Made by a program: the position numbers and the translations under genes
NCBI GenBank assembly: GCA_047635055.1
Contig: JBLIIJ010000015.1
Coordinates: 1-49,268, forward strand
DNA length: 49,268 nt
Source of the DNA: JAVJRN01 sp047635055
GTDB taxonomy: Bacteria > Bacteroidota > Bacteroidia > Cytophagales > Cyclobacteriaceae
Direction of reading: 5' to 3'
Shown here: positions 18,965 to 29,328 of the stretch, piece by piece
Layout of the letters: each line of letters starts with the position of its first letter
Numbering within the stretch: position 1 is the stretch's first letter
The notes under the pieces: generated by a model
Told to the model about the DNA's origin: nothing
The model's database searches: none
The model's input: only the letters and a program-made list of their open reading frames with translations

Positions 18965-20578
18965 ATGAAAAGATTAATTCAAATATTTGCATTTACAATT
19001 CTTGGCTTCACCATGTCATGTGTTGACTTAGAAGAAGAGCCAATCAATCAGTTGAGAAATAATTACTTCGAAAGCTTAAGTAGCTTAAGAGCGGCGGTCA
19101 ATGGCACTTACACTGTATTAATCAGTGATGTGTGGGAAAGGTCGGTCCAGGTGGGAAGTTTTAGGGTTCCACAAATGGGAGCCGATGATTTTACTACCCT
19201 AACAGGCTCTAATAAAGAAGACTGGCGTCAGTTTGATCAGTTTTATCAGAGTTCAGGGAATACCAGACTTCAAAGAGCTACATGGGCATTATTATACGAC
19301 GTTATTAGACAAGCTTCTTGGGATATAGAAGGTGCAAAAAGCCTCGAAGGAAGAGTAGATCAAGAACTGATTGATGCAGTAGTTGCTGAATCATATTTTA
19401 TTCGGGCATGGTCTTATTTCTGGTTAGTAAGAACATTCGGTGAGCTTCCGATTATTACCAGTACCATCGTGACAGATGCTATTTATGATGTTGAGAGACA
19501 GAGTATTGAGGATGTCTATGCCTTGATACTAGAAGATTTAGATTTTGCTGTAAATCATTTGCCTGAAAGTCAAAGTGCCTATGGATACATCAATAAGTGG
19601 GCAGCTAAGTCTTATCTTTCTGAAGTACATCTAACCATGGCAGGATGGCCTCTTATGCAAACAGAGAACTATGCACTTGCGCGTGATTATGCTAAAGACG
19701 TCATTGATAACGGAGGTTTTGATTTGATGAATCAGTTTTCCGACATTTTTCAAACAGCAAATGAAGGAAATGTTGAATTGATATGGGCCATTTCTCTATG
19801 CCCAATAGAGTTATGCGGTGGCGGATACACAGGTTCATGGACGGCAAAAGCAACAAAACCTGCAGAGCTTAATGGCTATCAGGATATGTTCATTGAACTT
19901 TCCTTTTTTGAGCGATTTCCAGAGGGAGCTAGAAAGGACTTTACCATGTTGTCTGAAATCAAGGTGGAAAGCGATGATCCAACAGACCCTTTTTATATAA
20001 GAGAAACAGATGGTCAAGAAGATGAACAAATACATTACACTTATTTGGATTATACACAGTTTACAACAGGCCACCCTTATTTGAAAAAATATTGGGATGG
20101 TTTTTATGATACTACATTAGTTGCTAATGATCCATCTCAACCTGTAGACGCACAAGTGGCCATGGATATTCCGATGATGAGATTGGCTAAAGTTTATTTG
20201 ATGTATGCCGAAGCGCAAGCAAGGGCTGACGGAGGCGCATCTGGTGAGTCTTATGAATTGCTCAATCAAATAAGAAGAAGGGGAAAAGGCTATACGCTAA
20301 CAGACGCGGGTTCAGATGTCGATTTGATTACAGGCTCTTTAAGCACAGACGATTTTGTTCGTACCGTAGTTGATGAAAAAGGTTGGGAGCTCGTTGGCGA
20401 GTTGAATAGATGGTTTGACTTAGTGAGAACTGAGCGAGTAGAGGAAGTCAATGCCCTAAGAAGTCCCGACGAACCATTGCCCATTCAAAATGCAATAACC
20501 AAGCAGTTTTATATAGCACCTATTCCAGCAACGGAAATTGCTATAAATCCAAAACTGACCCAAAACGAAGGTTATTAA
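18965..20578 (+). CDS. susD: SusD/RagB-family surface glycan-binding lipoprotein
   Basis: 537 residues, starting 9 bp after susC. The lipobox FTMSC is followed by VDLEEEP, an acidic surface-export tail. The N-terminal YFESLSSLRAAVNGTYTVL, the TPR-like helices with SYFIRAWSYFWLVRTFGELPI, and the C-terminal LLNQIRRRGKGY and EKGWELVGELNRWFDLVRTE are standard RagB/SusD landmarks. The end ALNPK-like segment reads EIAINPKLTQNEGY. It forms the lid of the SusC pore and captures the oligosaccharide at the cell surface. Confidence 0.95.
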   Translation: MKRLIQIFAFTILGFTMSCVDLEEEPINQLRNNYFESLSSLRAAVNGTYTVLISDVWERSVQVGSFRVPQMGADDFTTLTGSNKEDWRQFDQFYQSSGNTRLQRATWALLYDVIRQASWDIEGAKSLEGRVDQELIDAVVAESYFIRAWSYFWLVRTFGELPIITSTIVTDAIYDVERQSIEDVYALILEDLDFAVNHLPESQSAYGYINKWAAKSYLSEVHLTMAGWPLMQTENYALARDYAKDVIDNGGFDLMNQFSDIFQTANEGNVELIWAISLCPIELCGGGYTGSWTAKATKPAELNGYQDMFIELSFFERFPEGARKDFTMLSEIKVESDDPTDPFYIRETDGQEDEQIHYTYLDYTQFTTGHPYLKKYWDGFYDTTLVANDPSQPVDAQVAMDIPMMRLAKVYLMYAEAQARADGGASGESYELLNQIRRRGKGYTLTDAGSDVDLITGSLSTDDFVRTVVDEKGWELVGELNRWFDLVRTERVEEVNALRSPDEPLPIQNAITKQFYIAPIPATEIAINPKLTQNEGY

Positions 20579-20615
20579 TCATTTTTCATATTTGAAATAT
20601 TAGAAAGAAGAAATC

Positions 20616-22856
20616 ATGAATCATATAAAAAGTGCTGTTTTACTCTTAGCAGGCATATTGCTGCCCTTCATTGGTTTCAGCCAAACGCTAACTTGGACTG
20701 GTGGTAGTGACAATGATTTTTACAATGAGCTAAACTGGGTAGTCACTGGGACTGAAGAAAACCCTGCGTCGGGTAGCATAGATCCGGGCACTGATATTAC
20801 GTTTGATTTGAATGTTTCGAATGGTACTTTTGATCTTTCCGGTCAGTCTCTTTCTTTTTCTTCATCATCACTTGGTATGGTGTTAACAGAGACCTTCCTT
20901 ACAATCGATGCAGTTCAGGTTGGAAAAATAAGGCTTGATGAAAAGTCCACACTAACCTTAAAATCTTCAACTCCTTTAGGAGATGAAGCTTCTTTGGATA
21001 TTGCTGATATGTTGAGCTGGGTAAAACTCATTTCTGCAGATGGGTATGTAGCAGATTCCGTTTACTTGGATCGCTTTACCTCTAATGATCAGTCACTAAC
21101 ACTAGGTGCAGATGTACGAATCAGCCAATATTATTTTAATGGATCATTGATTAGGCTAAGAGATCTGGAATTTGAACCATTGACACTTTTTGACAGTCAA
21201 GGCCAATCAGGGGATTCACTTAATGTCACTAATTTTGATGTATACAAGAGGTCCGCTCTTGGTGATTTTGACAATAAGACATCTTCTTTCAGACTAGAAA
21301 GGGGATATCAGTTATCCTTGGCTATTTTTCAAAATGGTACGGGTAAAAGTCAAGTATACGTGGCTAGTGAAGAAGCATTGGAAATAGATCTACCACAAGC
21401 ATTGGACAATAATATTTCATTTGTTCGTGTCACACCTTGGAATTGGGTTACAAAAAAAGGTGCGTCCAGTTTTGATAAAGACCTCAATCATACATGGGTT
21501 TACAATTGGAACAATAAAAGTAGCTCTACGCTCAATTTAGAATACGCGCCAATGTCTTGGGGTGGAGGAGGAGCAACTGCTGGTGCTGTTGCTGATTACC
21601 TTGAAATGGAAAATATTACACATTTAATGGGTTTCAATGAGTCGGATAATTGTAATGACCAATCGGGACAATATGGTGGGCTTTGTCAAATTGAAATCGC
21701 TGTGCCGCTGTTTAGGAATATGATGGGCGCTGGATTAAGATTAGTTTCACCATCCCCACGCGAAGGTGCTACGCTTCCCGGAGGCAATCAGTGGTTGGTT
21801 GATTTTCGAGATGAGGCGAAAGCTACGGATGTAAGATACGATGTGCTTGGTGTGCACTGGTATGACTGGGGTGGCAACCCGCAGAACACACCTTTTGAAG
21901 ATCCAGAGAAAGTATTTACTCGATTTAAGAATTATTTGGATAGGGTTTACGCAGAACATGGTTTGCCTATTTGGCTAACAGAATTCAACGCCAATGCCAA
22001 TAGAGACGTATCTGTCCATAAAGAGTTTATGAAATTGGCACTACCTTATTTGGAATCGCTAGACTTTATAGAGCGGTATGACTACTTCTCCGTAAATCCA
22101 GAGGTGGCCGGTAATAGAGATGATATAGCCTTTGGGGTGATGTTCGAATTAGAGGATGGTAGTATTACTGAATTAGGAAGGATCTTCAGAGATCATAAGT
22201 CTACACCAGCATTACCAGAAGCTACTTGGTCCACACCGACATTTCTCTCTGGCTTAAATGAAAAAATTAATATTCGCGTAGAGATTGCTCAAGATTCCCT
22301 CAAAGAAGGAAAGGCCATGTTTATCAATGCTTACACAGATCGAGCTGTTGGCGCACCACAGACTTTCTCCTTCGAAATAGAAAATACTGGTGATGATCAG
22401 TTTCAATTTAGAGATACCGAAATAATGATTCCTGAAGGAGGAATTTCTGCCGAGACAGTATTGACATTGATCGATGATGATTTGGTCGAAGATACCATTG
22501 AGGTAAAAGTGATCATCAAGGCCTTGTCAGATGGTATTCAGTTTGAGGATACAGAGGTAACACTGTTCTTCGTGAGCGAGGATCAGCCAATAGTAGTTGT
22601 TGAGCCGGTGTTGGGAACAGCTGCTGGATTTTCTTTTAATATCTGGCCTAATCCAGCTTCAGAAAAGCTCAATATCGAAAATGCTTCCAAGGATATAGCC
22701 TCTGTCCAGCTGCTGTCCCTTGATGGTAGAAACTTCGATTTGAGACGAAATGAACAAAGCCAATGGGACATATCCAAGTTTACTACTGGCGTCTATATTT
22801 TGAAAATAAAAACCAGTGATGGTGCGATCCAAACGGGGCGAATTGTGATTGAATAA
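20616..22856 (+). CDS. Second T9SS-secreted Asl1/GH128-like glycoside hydrolase
   Basis: 746 residues. The signal peptide ends GFSQ. Residues 25-270 repeat the beta-rich N-terminal domain of the protein at 1923 (TWTGGSDNDFYNELNWVV, GSIDPGTDITFDLNVSN). The catalytic core has VTPWNWVTKKG, GFNESDNC with probable acid/base E342, LGVHWYDWGGNP, and IWLTEFNANANR with probable nucleophile E456; the spacing matches the first copy. Residues 545-660 look like a Calx-beta unit, and 665-746 are a T9SS type A sorting domain (IWPNPASEKLNI, GRIVIE). It lacks the CBM-like domain and the 500-residue module of its paralogue. Placed 38 bp after susD, it probably shares the susCD transcript and may act first on the polymer at the cell surface. 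Exact bond cleaved is not known. Confidence 0.82.
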   Translation: MNHIKSAVLLLAGILLPFIGFSQTLTWTGGSDNDFYNELNWVVTGTEENPASGSIDPGTDITFDLNVSNGTFDLSGQSLSFSSSSLGMVLTETFLTIDAVQVGKIRLDEKSTLTLKSSTPLGDEASLDIADMLSWVKLISADGYVADSVYLDRFTSNDQSLTLGADVRISQYYFNGSLIRLRDLEFEPLTLFDSQGQSGDSLNVTNFDVYKRSALGDFDNKTSSFRLERGYQLSLAIFQNGTGKSQVYVASEEALEIDLPQALDNNISFVRVTPWNWVTKKGASSFDKDLNHTWVYNWNNKSSSTLNLEYAPMSWGGGGATAGAVADYLEMENITHLMGFNESDNCNDQSGQYGGLCQIEIAVPLFRNMMGAGLRLVSPSPREGATLPGGNQWLVDFRDEAKATDVRYDVLGVHWYDWGGNPQNTPFEDPEKVFTRFKNYLDRVYAEHGLPIWLTEFNANANRDVSVHKEFMKLALPYLESLDFIERYDYFSVNPEVAGNRDDIAFGVMFELEDGSITELGRIFRDHKSTPALPEATWSTPTFLSGLNEKINIRVEIAQDSLKEGKAMFINAYTDRAVGAPQTFSFEIENTGDDQFQFRDTEIMIPEGGISAETVLTLIDDDLVEDTIEVKVIIKALSDGIQFEDTEVTLFFVSEDQPIVVVEPVLGTAAGFSFNIWPNPASEKLNIENASKDIASVQLLSLDGRNFDLRRNEQSQWDISKFTTGVYILKIKTSDGAIQTGRIVIE

Positions 22857-23066
22857 TATAGAATAGTCAACCGAGCTATCTTGCAATAGCGAGATGTATA
22901 TGTTTATTTATCTCTAGTTATTGCATTTTTCATAACTCAGAAATGGCACATTGTAAGCAAAGATCATGAGTATATTGAAGGCGACATTGCCTTTCTCAAC
23001 AAACTATTTAATGACAAGCTATTGCCCAAAATCAATGGTGAACCTTGACCAAAACCAAAACGTATC

Positions 23067-24608
23067 ATGAAATTTATTAAAGGCCTGTTCACTTTTCTGT
23101 TATCCCTTTTCTTATGGTCATGCCAAAATACGGATCAACAAGCTGTGGAAATAGCAAAGCCAAATATCATCGTTTTTTACGTCGACGATCTTGGCTATGG
23201 AGATTTGAGCTGCTACGGAGCATCCAAGGTTACCACGCCCAATGTTGATAAACTCGCAGTAAATGGTTTGTTATTAACGGATGCACACAGTACGTCAGCT
23301 ACCTGCACACCATCGCGATATTCTTTGTTGACCGGCGAATATGCCTTTCGCAATAATGCCGCGATTCTCCCAGGAGATGCGCCGCTATTAATCTCCCCTG
23401 ATAAACCCACGCTTCCCAAAATGTTAAAAAAAGCGGGTTATCAGACGGCAGTAATTGGTAAATGGCACCTTGGCTTGGGTGATGGAAACATCGATTGGAG
23501 TGGAGCGATAAAACCAGGGCCATTAGAAATTGGGTTCGATTATAGTTTTTTACTCCCGTCTACAGGAGACCGAGTGCCATCAGTATATCTGGAAAATCAT
23601 TATGTCGTAGGATTGGCTCCTGGCGATTCGCTCAACGTGAGTTATAAGAACAAAATCGGGAATAGACCAACAGGAACTGCTAACCCAGAATTACTGAGAT
23701 ATAAAGCCGATCTCCAGCACAGCAATAGCATCATAAACGGAATAAGCCGAATTGGATTTATGGCTGGAGGCCAATCTGCGGAATGGGTAGATGAGGATTT
23801 CCCCAATAAGTTTGTGTCAAAGTCAAGGCAGTTTATTAATTCGGTTGATGAATCACCTTTTTTCCTTTTCTTCTCCTTTCATGATATCCATGTGCCAAGA
23901 CTACCAATGGAGCAGTTCAAGGGCAAAACAGAAATGGGGGTAAGAGGGGATGCAATCCTACAAATGGATTGGACAGTCGGTCAGATAATAAAAATACTTC
24001 GAGACAAAGGACTCGAAGAAAACACCTTGGTGATATTTACCAGCGACAATGGGCCTGTGATTAATGATGGTTATTCTGATGAGTCAGTGAGAAAACTCGG
24101 AGACCATGACCCTAATGGAGGATTCAGTGGAGGAAAATATAGTGCTTTGGAAGCAGGTACGAGAGTGCCAACGATCATCTCTTGGCCTGGAAGGGTAAAT
24201 CCCTCAGAATCTGAGGCGTTGTTTTCTCAAGTAGATATCTTTAGTTCGCTAGCCGCTATGTTCGGTATAGCACTACAGCCAGGCGAGGCATTGGATAGTC
24301 AGGATTTGTCCGGTTTGATCTCTGGGAAAAATAAAATGGGTCGTGAGACAATGATCGAGGAATCAGAGACACTTGCTCTTAGACAAGGAGATTGGAAATA
24401 CATACGTCCTTTTAATAAAGATAAATATCCTGTTTGGATTGAAAAGACTAAGAATATTGATGATGGGTTATCCAATGAGCCTCAGTTATATAACCTCGAT
24501 GATGACCCTTCCGAAACAATGAATATAGCCTCTAGCAATATGGATCAAGTACTGGAGATGGAGGCAATGATCGTCGCTATTGAGAAACAAAAAACGAGAA
24601 AGCGTTAA
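23067..24608 (+). CDS. Formylglycine-type sulfatase, lipoprotein (third in the PUL)
   Basis: 513 residues. The N-terminus MKFIKGLFTFLLSLFLWSCQ has lipobox Cys19. S1 motifs are D40-D41 (VDDLGYGDL), CTPSR at 80-84 with Cys80 as formylglycine precursor, GKWHLGLG, FHDIHVPR and TSDNGP. The surroundings (SCYGASKVTTPNVDKLAVNG, NPELLRYKADLQHSN) are closer to arylsulfatase A-like enzymes than to the other two sulfatases here, so it likely removes a different sulfate. It is separated from the GH128-like gene by 210 bp and may start a second transcription unit with GH2. Confidence 0.87.
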   Translation: MKFIKGLFTFLLSLFLWSCQNTDQQAVEIAKPNIIVFYVDDLGYGDLSCYGASKVTTPNVDKLAVNGLLLTDAHSTSATCTPSRYSLLTGEYAFRNNAAILPGDAPLLISPDKPTLPKMLKKAGYQTAVIGKWHLGLGDGNIDWSGAIKPGPLEIGFDYSFLLPSTGDRVPSVYLENHYVVGLAPGDSLNVSYKNKIGNRPTGTANPELLRYKADLQHSNSIINGISRIGFMAGGQSAEWVDEDFPNKFVSKSRQFINSVDESPFFLFFSFHDIHVPRLPMEQFKGKTEMGVRGDAILQMDWTVGQIIKILRDKGLEENTLVIFTSDNGPVINDGYSDESVRKLGDHDPNGGFSGGKYSALEAGTRVPTIISWPGRVNPSESEALFSQVDIFSSLAAMFGIALQPGEALDSQDLSGLISGKNKMGRETMIEESETLALRQGDWKYIRPFNKDKYPVWIEKTKNIDDGLSNEPQLYNLDDDPSETMNIASSNMDQVLEMEAMIVAIEKQKTRKR

Positions 24609-24658
24609 TTAACATTTTGCAAAAAAAAGATTAATTAACCATAGAAAATATCAACCTT

Positions 24659-27600
24659 ATGAAAACCCAGAATTGGCTTGGATTCTTATCTATACTCTTC
24701 GTCCATATGCTAGCTGCACAAGAACGACCTGACTGGGAAAATCCCGAAGTTTTTGAAAAAAATAAATTGGAAGCCAGAGCTACTTTTTATCACTTTAGTG
24801 ACACAAAGAATCTTGCCAAGGACTGGAAGACTTCTGAGCGTTATCGGTCTTTGAATGGAACGTGGAAATTTAATTGGGAGAAAAGCCCAGATAATCGCCC
24901 GGAAGAATTTTATAAAGAAGAATATGATGTGTCTACATGGGATGATATCGAGGTTCCGGGAAACTGGGAGCTTCAAGGTTATGGAATACCCATATACACC
25001 AACATCAAATACGTTTTTCCTGCCAATCCTCCTTTGATTCCGCATGAATATAATCCCGTAGGGAGTTACAAACGCACGTTTTCCATTCCTGAAAAATGGA
25101 ACGATCAAAAAATAACATTGCATTTTGGCGCTGTGCGTAGTGCCTTCTATGTTTGGGTCAATGGAGAAAAAGTAGGTTATAGCCAAGGGAGCAAACTTCC
25201 AGCGGAGTTTGATATTACTGATTTTATTCAAAAAGGAGAAAATCAAGTAGCAGTAGAAATTTATCGATGGTCCGACGCGAGCTATATCGAAGATCAGGAT
25301 TTTTGGAGATTGAGCGGAATGGATCGCGATGTTTACATGTATGCCACCTCAAAATCATACATTCACGACTTAAAAGTGAATGCCGGATTAGATAATAAAT
25401 ATATCGATGGCCAATTCGGCTTGGAGGTGACTGTCGCCAATACTGCTAAAGCAAAAGTTGCGGCAGAGATAGCCATTGAAATACTTGATGGAACAAAAAA
25501 GATATACTCCGATACAAAACCGGTCACACTAAAATCTGCGGCAAAAGGTCAGGTTTCGTTTAACACAACGATCACGGAAGTCAATCAATGGTCGGCAGAA
25601 AAGCCCAATTTGTATACGCTCAATGTCTTTCAAAAAGATTCAAAAGGACAAGTGGTAGACGCAACAACACGACAGATTGGTTTCAGAACAGTAGAAATTA
25701 AGAACAGTCAATTATTAGTGAATGGCATGGCTATTTATCTCAAGGGAGTCAACCTTCATGACCATAGCGATACCTCTGGGCATGTGATCGATCCAGACCT
25801 TACGCGCTTGGATATGCAAATAATGAAGCAAAACAACATCAATGCGATACGTTGTAGTCATTATCCCAAGGATCCACATTTTTATGAACTCGCAGACCTA
25901 TATGGTTTTTATGTTATAGACGAAGCAAATATCGAAACTCATGGTATGGGTACGACCAATCAAGGACTCGATAAAAATGAAAAGAAGAAATCGGTACACC
26001 CGGCTTATTTGCCCGAATGGAAGCAAGCGCATTTAATGCGTACAAAAAGAATGTTTGAGCGGGATAAGAATCATCCTTCAGTTATTATTTGGTCTTTAGG
26101 AAATGAAGCGGGAAATGGGGATAACTTTTATGCCACCTATGATTATTTGAAAAGCGTGGACAGCACAAGACCCGTACAATATGAAGGAGCTACAGGTTAT
26201 GAAAATACCGACATTCAAGCCCCGATGTACGCAAGAATGAGTGACATGAAAAAATACCTCAAATCTGGAGGAAAGCGTCCGTTTATTCTATGCGAATATT
26301 CCCATGCTATGGGCAATAGCGTTGGTAATCTCCAAGACTACTGGGACTTAATGGAGGCACATGATATATTTCAAGGTGGATTTATTTGGGATTGGGTGGA
26401 TCAAGGCCTGCTAACTAAAAACGAAAACGGAGCGGAATACTGGGCTTACGGTGGTGATTTGGGTGGTGCGGACCTACAAAACGATAACAATTTCTGTTTG
26501 AATGGAATAGTAAACCCTGACAGGTCTCCTCATCCAGCGCTATTTGAGGTAAAAAAAGTCTATCAGTTTATCAAGTTTAGAGATTTTGATGAAGAAAAAG
26601 GAACGCTAACAGTATACAATGGGTACGACTTCACTAACCTTTCAGAGTTTGCGTTTAATTATCGATGGCTCAAAGACGGTTTAGAAATAGCAAAATCGTC
26701 TATTGCTTCTTTCGACCTTGCGCCTCATCAAGAAAAAACCATGGCTATTACTTTGCCAGAAGATTTATCAGCAGGAGGAGAGTATAGGCTGCAAGTTTAT
26801 GGTGTTACACAAAGCAAAACGGCATTGGTCGATGCAAAGACGATATTGGCATCTGCGGAATTTGAAGTGACCAAGCCAACTTTCACAACTTTGACTTGCG
26901 ATGGATCAACGGTTATTAATGTCGTTACCAATGACCATCAAATTGCACTCAGCAATGATCAGTTCAAGATCTCTTTTGATAAAATCACAGGTAAACTATC
27001 ATCGGTGGATTATGGATTTGGTAATGTAATGATGGAAGGACCAGCTGCAAATTTTTGGAGAGCACCGATCGACAATGATTATGGTTTTAAAATGCCAGAG
27101 AAGCGAGGCATATGGAAAACCATGAGCCAAAGTGGAGGTCAAAAGTTAATTTCCATCTCAGTTTACAATGCTGCTAAGCCAGAGAAAAAGCTGACTAAAG
27201 GGAAAATAAAAGGTTGTTTCGCTGTGATAGAGACTAAGTATGAATTCACCGATGTTGAAGGTTCGATCTCATGGATTTACCGAATAAACGGCAAGGGTGA
27301 AATTCAAATTACGATGAACATCGCAGGTTTTGAAGAAGGCTTGCCTAATATTCCAAGAATAGGCACCAACTTTTCCTTGAATAAAAGATTCGATCAAGCA
27401 ACTTGGTATGGAAGAGGACCTCATGAGAATTATCAAGACCGGTTTACAAGTGCTTTTGTAGATCAATACAAGTCAGACGTGAAATCTTTATATTTCCCAT
27501 ACATTCGACCACAAGAAAATGGCTATCGTACTGATACGCGTTGGTTGGTTCTGGTTGACAATAGCAATAATGGGATACGCTTATCGGCTGTTGGAAAAAC

Positions 27601-27832
27601 TTTTAGTTTCTCTGCTTTAAACTATACGGTAGAGGATTTTGATGAAGGTGATAAGAAACGAAATAGACATACGACAGATCTAGTTGCGAGAGACTTTGTG
27701 AATGTAAACATTGATATGGCACAGATGGGGGTTGGCGGGGATAACAGTTGGGGAGCTAAGCCACTTAGCAAATATCAAATCAAGCCAAAGGATTATTCCT
27801 TTTCCTATATCCTGTCACCAGTTACAAACTGA
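24659..27832 (+). CDS. LacZ-type GH2 beta-galactosidase, exported
   Basis: 1057 residues with a signal peptide ending LAAQ. Domains follow the LacZ order: sugar-binding jelly roll (YRSLNGTWKFNW, VPGNWELQGYG), Ig-like sandwich, TIM barrel (NGMAIYLKGVNLHDH, IRCSHYPKDP, acid/base E483 in SLGNEAGNG, nucleophile E546 in ILCEYSHAMGNS), second Ig-like domain, and the large C-terminal Bgal_small_N sandwich (FWRAPIDNDYG, WYGRGPHENYQDR). Length and motif set match full-length periplasmic GH2 beta-galactosidases of PULs. It would release terminal beta-galactose from desulfated oligosaccharides. The esterase follows after 41 bp. Confidence 0.9.
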   Translation: MKTQNWLGFLSILFVHMLAAQERPDWENPEVFEKNKLEARATFYHFSDTKNLAKDWKTSERYRSLNGTWKFNWEKSPDNRPEEFYKEEYDVSTWDDIEVPGNWELQGYGIPIYTNIKYVFPANPPLIPHEYNPVGSYKRTFSIPEKWNDQKITLHFGAVRSAFYVWVNGEKVGYSQGSKLPAEFDITDFIQKGENQVAVEIYRWSDASYIEDQDFWRLSGMDRDVYMYATSKSYIHDLKVNAGLDNKYIDGQFGLEVTVANTAKAKVAAEIAIEILDGTKKIYSDTKPVTLKSAAKGQVSFNTTITEVNQWSAEKPNLYTLNVFQKDSKGQVVDATTRQIGFRTVEIKNSQLLVNGMAIYLKGVNLHDHSDTSGHVIDPDLTRLDMQIMKQNNINAIRCSHYPKDPHFYELADLYGFYVIDEANIETHGMGTTNQGLDKNEKKKSVHPAYLPEWKQAHLMRTKRMFERDKNHPSVIIWSLGNEAGNGDNFYATYDYLKSVDSTRPVQYEGATGYENTDIQAPMYARMSDMKKYLKSGGKRPFILCEYSHAMGNSVGNLQDYWDLMEAHDIFQGGFIWDWVDQGLLTKNENGAEYWAYGGDLGGADLQNDNNFCLNGIVNPDRSPHPALFEVKKVYQFIKFRDFDEEKGTLTVYNGYDFTNLSEFAFNYRWLKDGLEIAKSSIASFDLAPHQEKTMAITLPEDLSAGGEYRLQVYGVTQSKTALVDAKTILASAEFEVTKPTFTTLTCDGSTVINVVTNDHQIALSNDQFKISFDKITGKLSSVDYGFGNVMMEGPAANFWRAPIDNDYGFKMPEKRGIWKTMSQSGGQKLISISVYNAAKPEKKLTKGKIKGCFAVIETKYEFTDVEGSISWIYRINGKGEIQITMNIAGFEEGLPNIPRIGTNFSLNKRFDQATWYGRGPHENYQDRFTSAFVDQYKSDVKSLYFPYIRPQENGYRTDTRWLVLVDNSNNGIRLSAVGKTFSFSALNYTVEDFDEGDKKRNRHTTDLVARDFVNVNIDMAQMGVGGDNSWGAKPLSKYQIKPKDYSFSYILSPVTN

Positions 27833-27873
27833 TCCTTTTGATTATAGAATTTGGAAATAAGCGAACGAGTATT

Positions 27874-29328
27874 TTGAAAAAAGCAAGATTGATTACTTTC
27901 TTAATAGGGCTTTTTATAACCCAAAGTCTCTTTGCGCAAATCACATTACCAGCGATCATTTCATCCAATATGGTATTGCAACGCAATACAACAGTTAAAA
28001 TCTGGGGCTGGGCAAATAGCAATGAAACTATTGTGCTCCATGCATCTTGGGCAGAAGACGCAATTAAATCCAAAACAGATAAAAATGGGAAATGGCAAAT
28101 TGATATCGTTACGACCAACAGCAAAGAGCATCAATGGATTAAAATCAATGCTAAAAGTAGTAAGAATGAGGTTTATTTAGAAAATATTCTTTTCGGAGAG
28201 GTATGGCTTTGTTCTGGTCAGTCTAACATGCAGCAGCCAGTAAAAGGGTATAATGGTCAGCCTACTTTCGGGTCGATGGAGGCTATAATGAATGCCAAAA
28301 ATCAAAATTTGCGATTTTTCACTGTTGGGCGTGTTGGAGCTGAAACGCCACAAGATGATCTTGAAAAACATACACCTTGGCAAGAGGCATCTTCGTCGAG
28401 TGTTGCTGATTTTAGTGCGGTAGCTTACTTTTTTGGTATGCAACTTCAAAAAACACTTGATGTTCCAGTTGGCTTGATTCATACATCTTGGGGTGCGAGC
28501 GCGGTGCAATCATGGATGAGCGATGAGTCCTTGAAAGAATATCAAATAGTTGATTTCACTGGACTGGATGCCGTCAAAAAAGGCAACAAAGTACCAACAG
28601 CACTGTTCAATGCCATGTTAAGTCCATTGATTCCATATACAATAAAAGGAGCCATATGGTACCAAGGAGAAGCAAATAGGAAAGAACCGGAAAAGTATCA
28701 ATCACTTTTTCCAGCAATGGTCAGCGATTGGCGTCAAAGATGGGGGATAGGTAATTTTCCATTTTATTTTGCCCAAATAGCACCATTTACCTACCAAAAT
28801 AATCAAGCCATATCCTCCGAGCAAAACAGCGCTTATATGCGCCAAGCTCAGCAAGACTGTGTCGATTTAATTCCTAATTCTGGAATCGCCATTACAACAG
28901 ATTTGGGAAATCCTCTGTTCATACACCCACCAAGGAAAAAGGAAGTGGCAAATAGGTTGCTATATAATGCACTCAACCAAACCTATGGTATCAAAGCAAT
29001 TGATGGTAAATCCCCGCGCTTTGACTCACTGATTGTAAAGAACCAATCCATCTTACTTTATTTTAAAAATGCTGAGACCGGTTTGTTCGCTTCGGGTGAA
29101 TTATCTGAATTTGAAATTGCTGGTGACGACCGTGTTTTTCATCCAGCCACTGCCATCATTGTAAAGCGAATGCAAGTACTCGTAAGTAATGAAAACGTTC
29201 CTAATCCTGTAGCAGTCCGTTATGCATGGAGGAATTATGTGCAAGGTTCCTTATACGATACAAACCTACTTCCGGCATCTTCTTTTAGGACAGATGATTG
29301 GGATAACTCGACTCGGGTTTCTGAGTGA
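27874..29328 (+). CDS. SASA-family (sialate O-acetylesterase-like) carbohydrate esterase
   Basis: The likely start is TTG at 27874, giving the signal peptide KKARLITFLIGLFITQSLFA; an earlier TTG at 27838 would put twelve residues in front of it. The product is 484 residues. It has LCSGQSNMQQPV with nucleophile Ser117, GAIWYQGEANRKEPEKY, DWRQRWGIGNFPFYFAQIAP, and DLGNPLFIHPPRK with probable Asp343/His351. These are the blocks of SGNH/SASA esterases (PF03629). In PULs such enzymes remove O-acetyl groups from glycans; sialic acid itself is not implied. It follows GH2 closely and is probably co-transcribed. Confidence 0.82.
   Translation: MKKARLITFLIGLFITQSLFAQITLPAIISSNMVLQRNTTVKIWGWANSNETIVLHASWAEDAIKSKTDKNGKWQIDIVTTNSKEHQWIKINAKSSKNEVYLENILFGEVWLCSGQSNMQQPVKGYNGQPTFGSMEAIMNAKNQNLRFFTVGRVGAETPQDDLEKHTPWQEASSSSVADFSAVAYFFGMQLQKTLDVPVGLIHTSWGASAVQSWMSDESLKEYQIVDFTGLDAVKKGNKVPTALFNAMLSPLIPYTIKGAIWYQGEANRKEPEKYQSLFPAMVSDWRQRWGIGNFPFYFAQIAPFTYQNNQAISSEQNSAYMRQAQQDCVDLIPNSGIAITTDLGNPLFIHPPRKKEVANRLLYNALNQTYGIKAIDGKSPRFDSLIVKNQSILLYFKNAETGLFASGELSEFEIAGDDRVFHPATAIIVKRMQVLVSNENVPNPVAVRYAWRNYVQGSLYDTNLLPASSFRTDDWDNSTRVSE

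Noticed and set aside
24710..25246. 178-codon open frame on the minus strand inside the GH2 gene
   Set aside because: It lies wholly within a clear GH2 catalytic gene on the other strand and shows no recognisable protein features; it is a shadow of codon bias.
27874..29328. Sialic-acid metabolism inferred from the sialate O-acetylesterase-like gene
   Set aside because: No sialidase, lyase or NanA/NanE-like gene is present, and SASA esterases in PULs act on many acetylated glycans.
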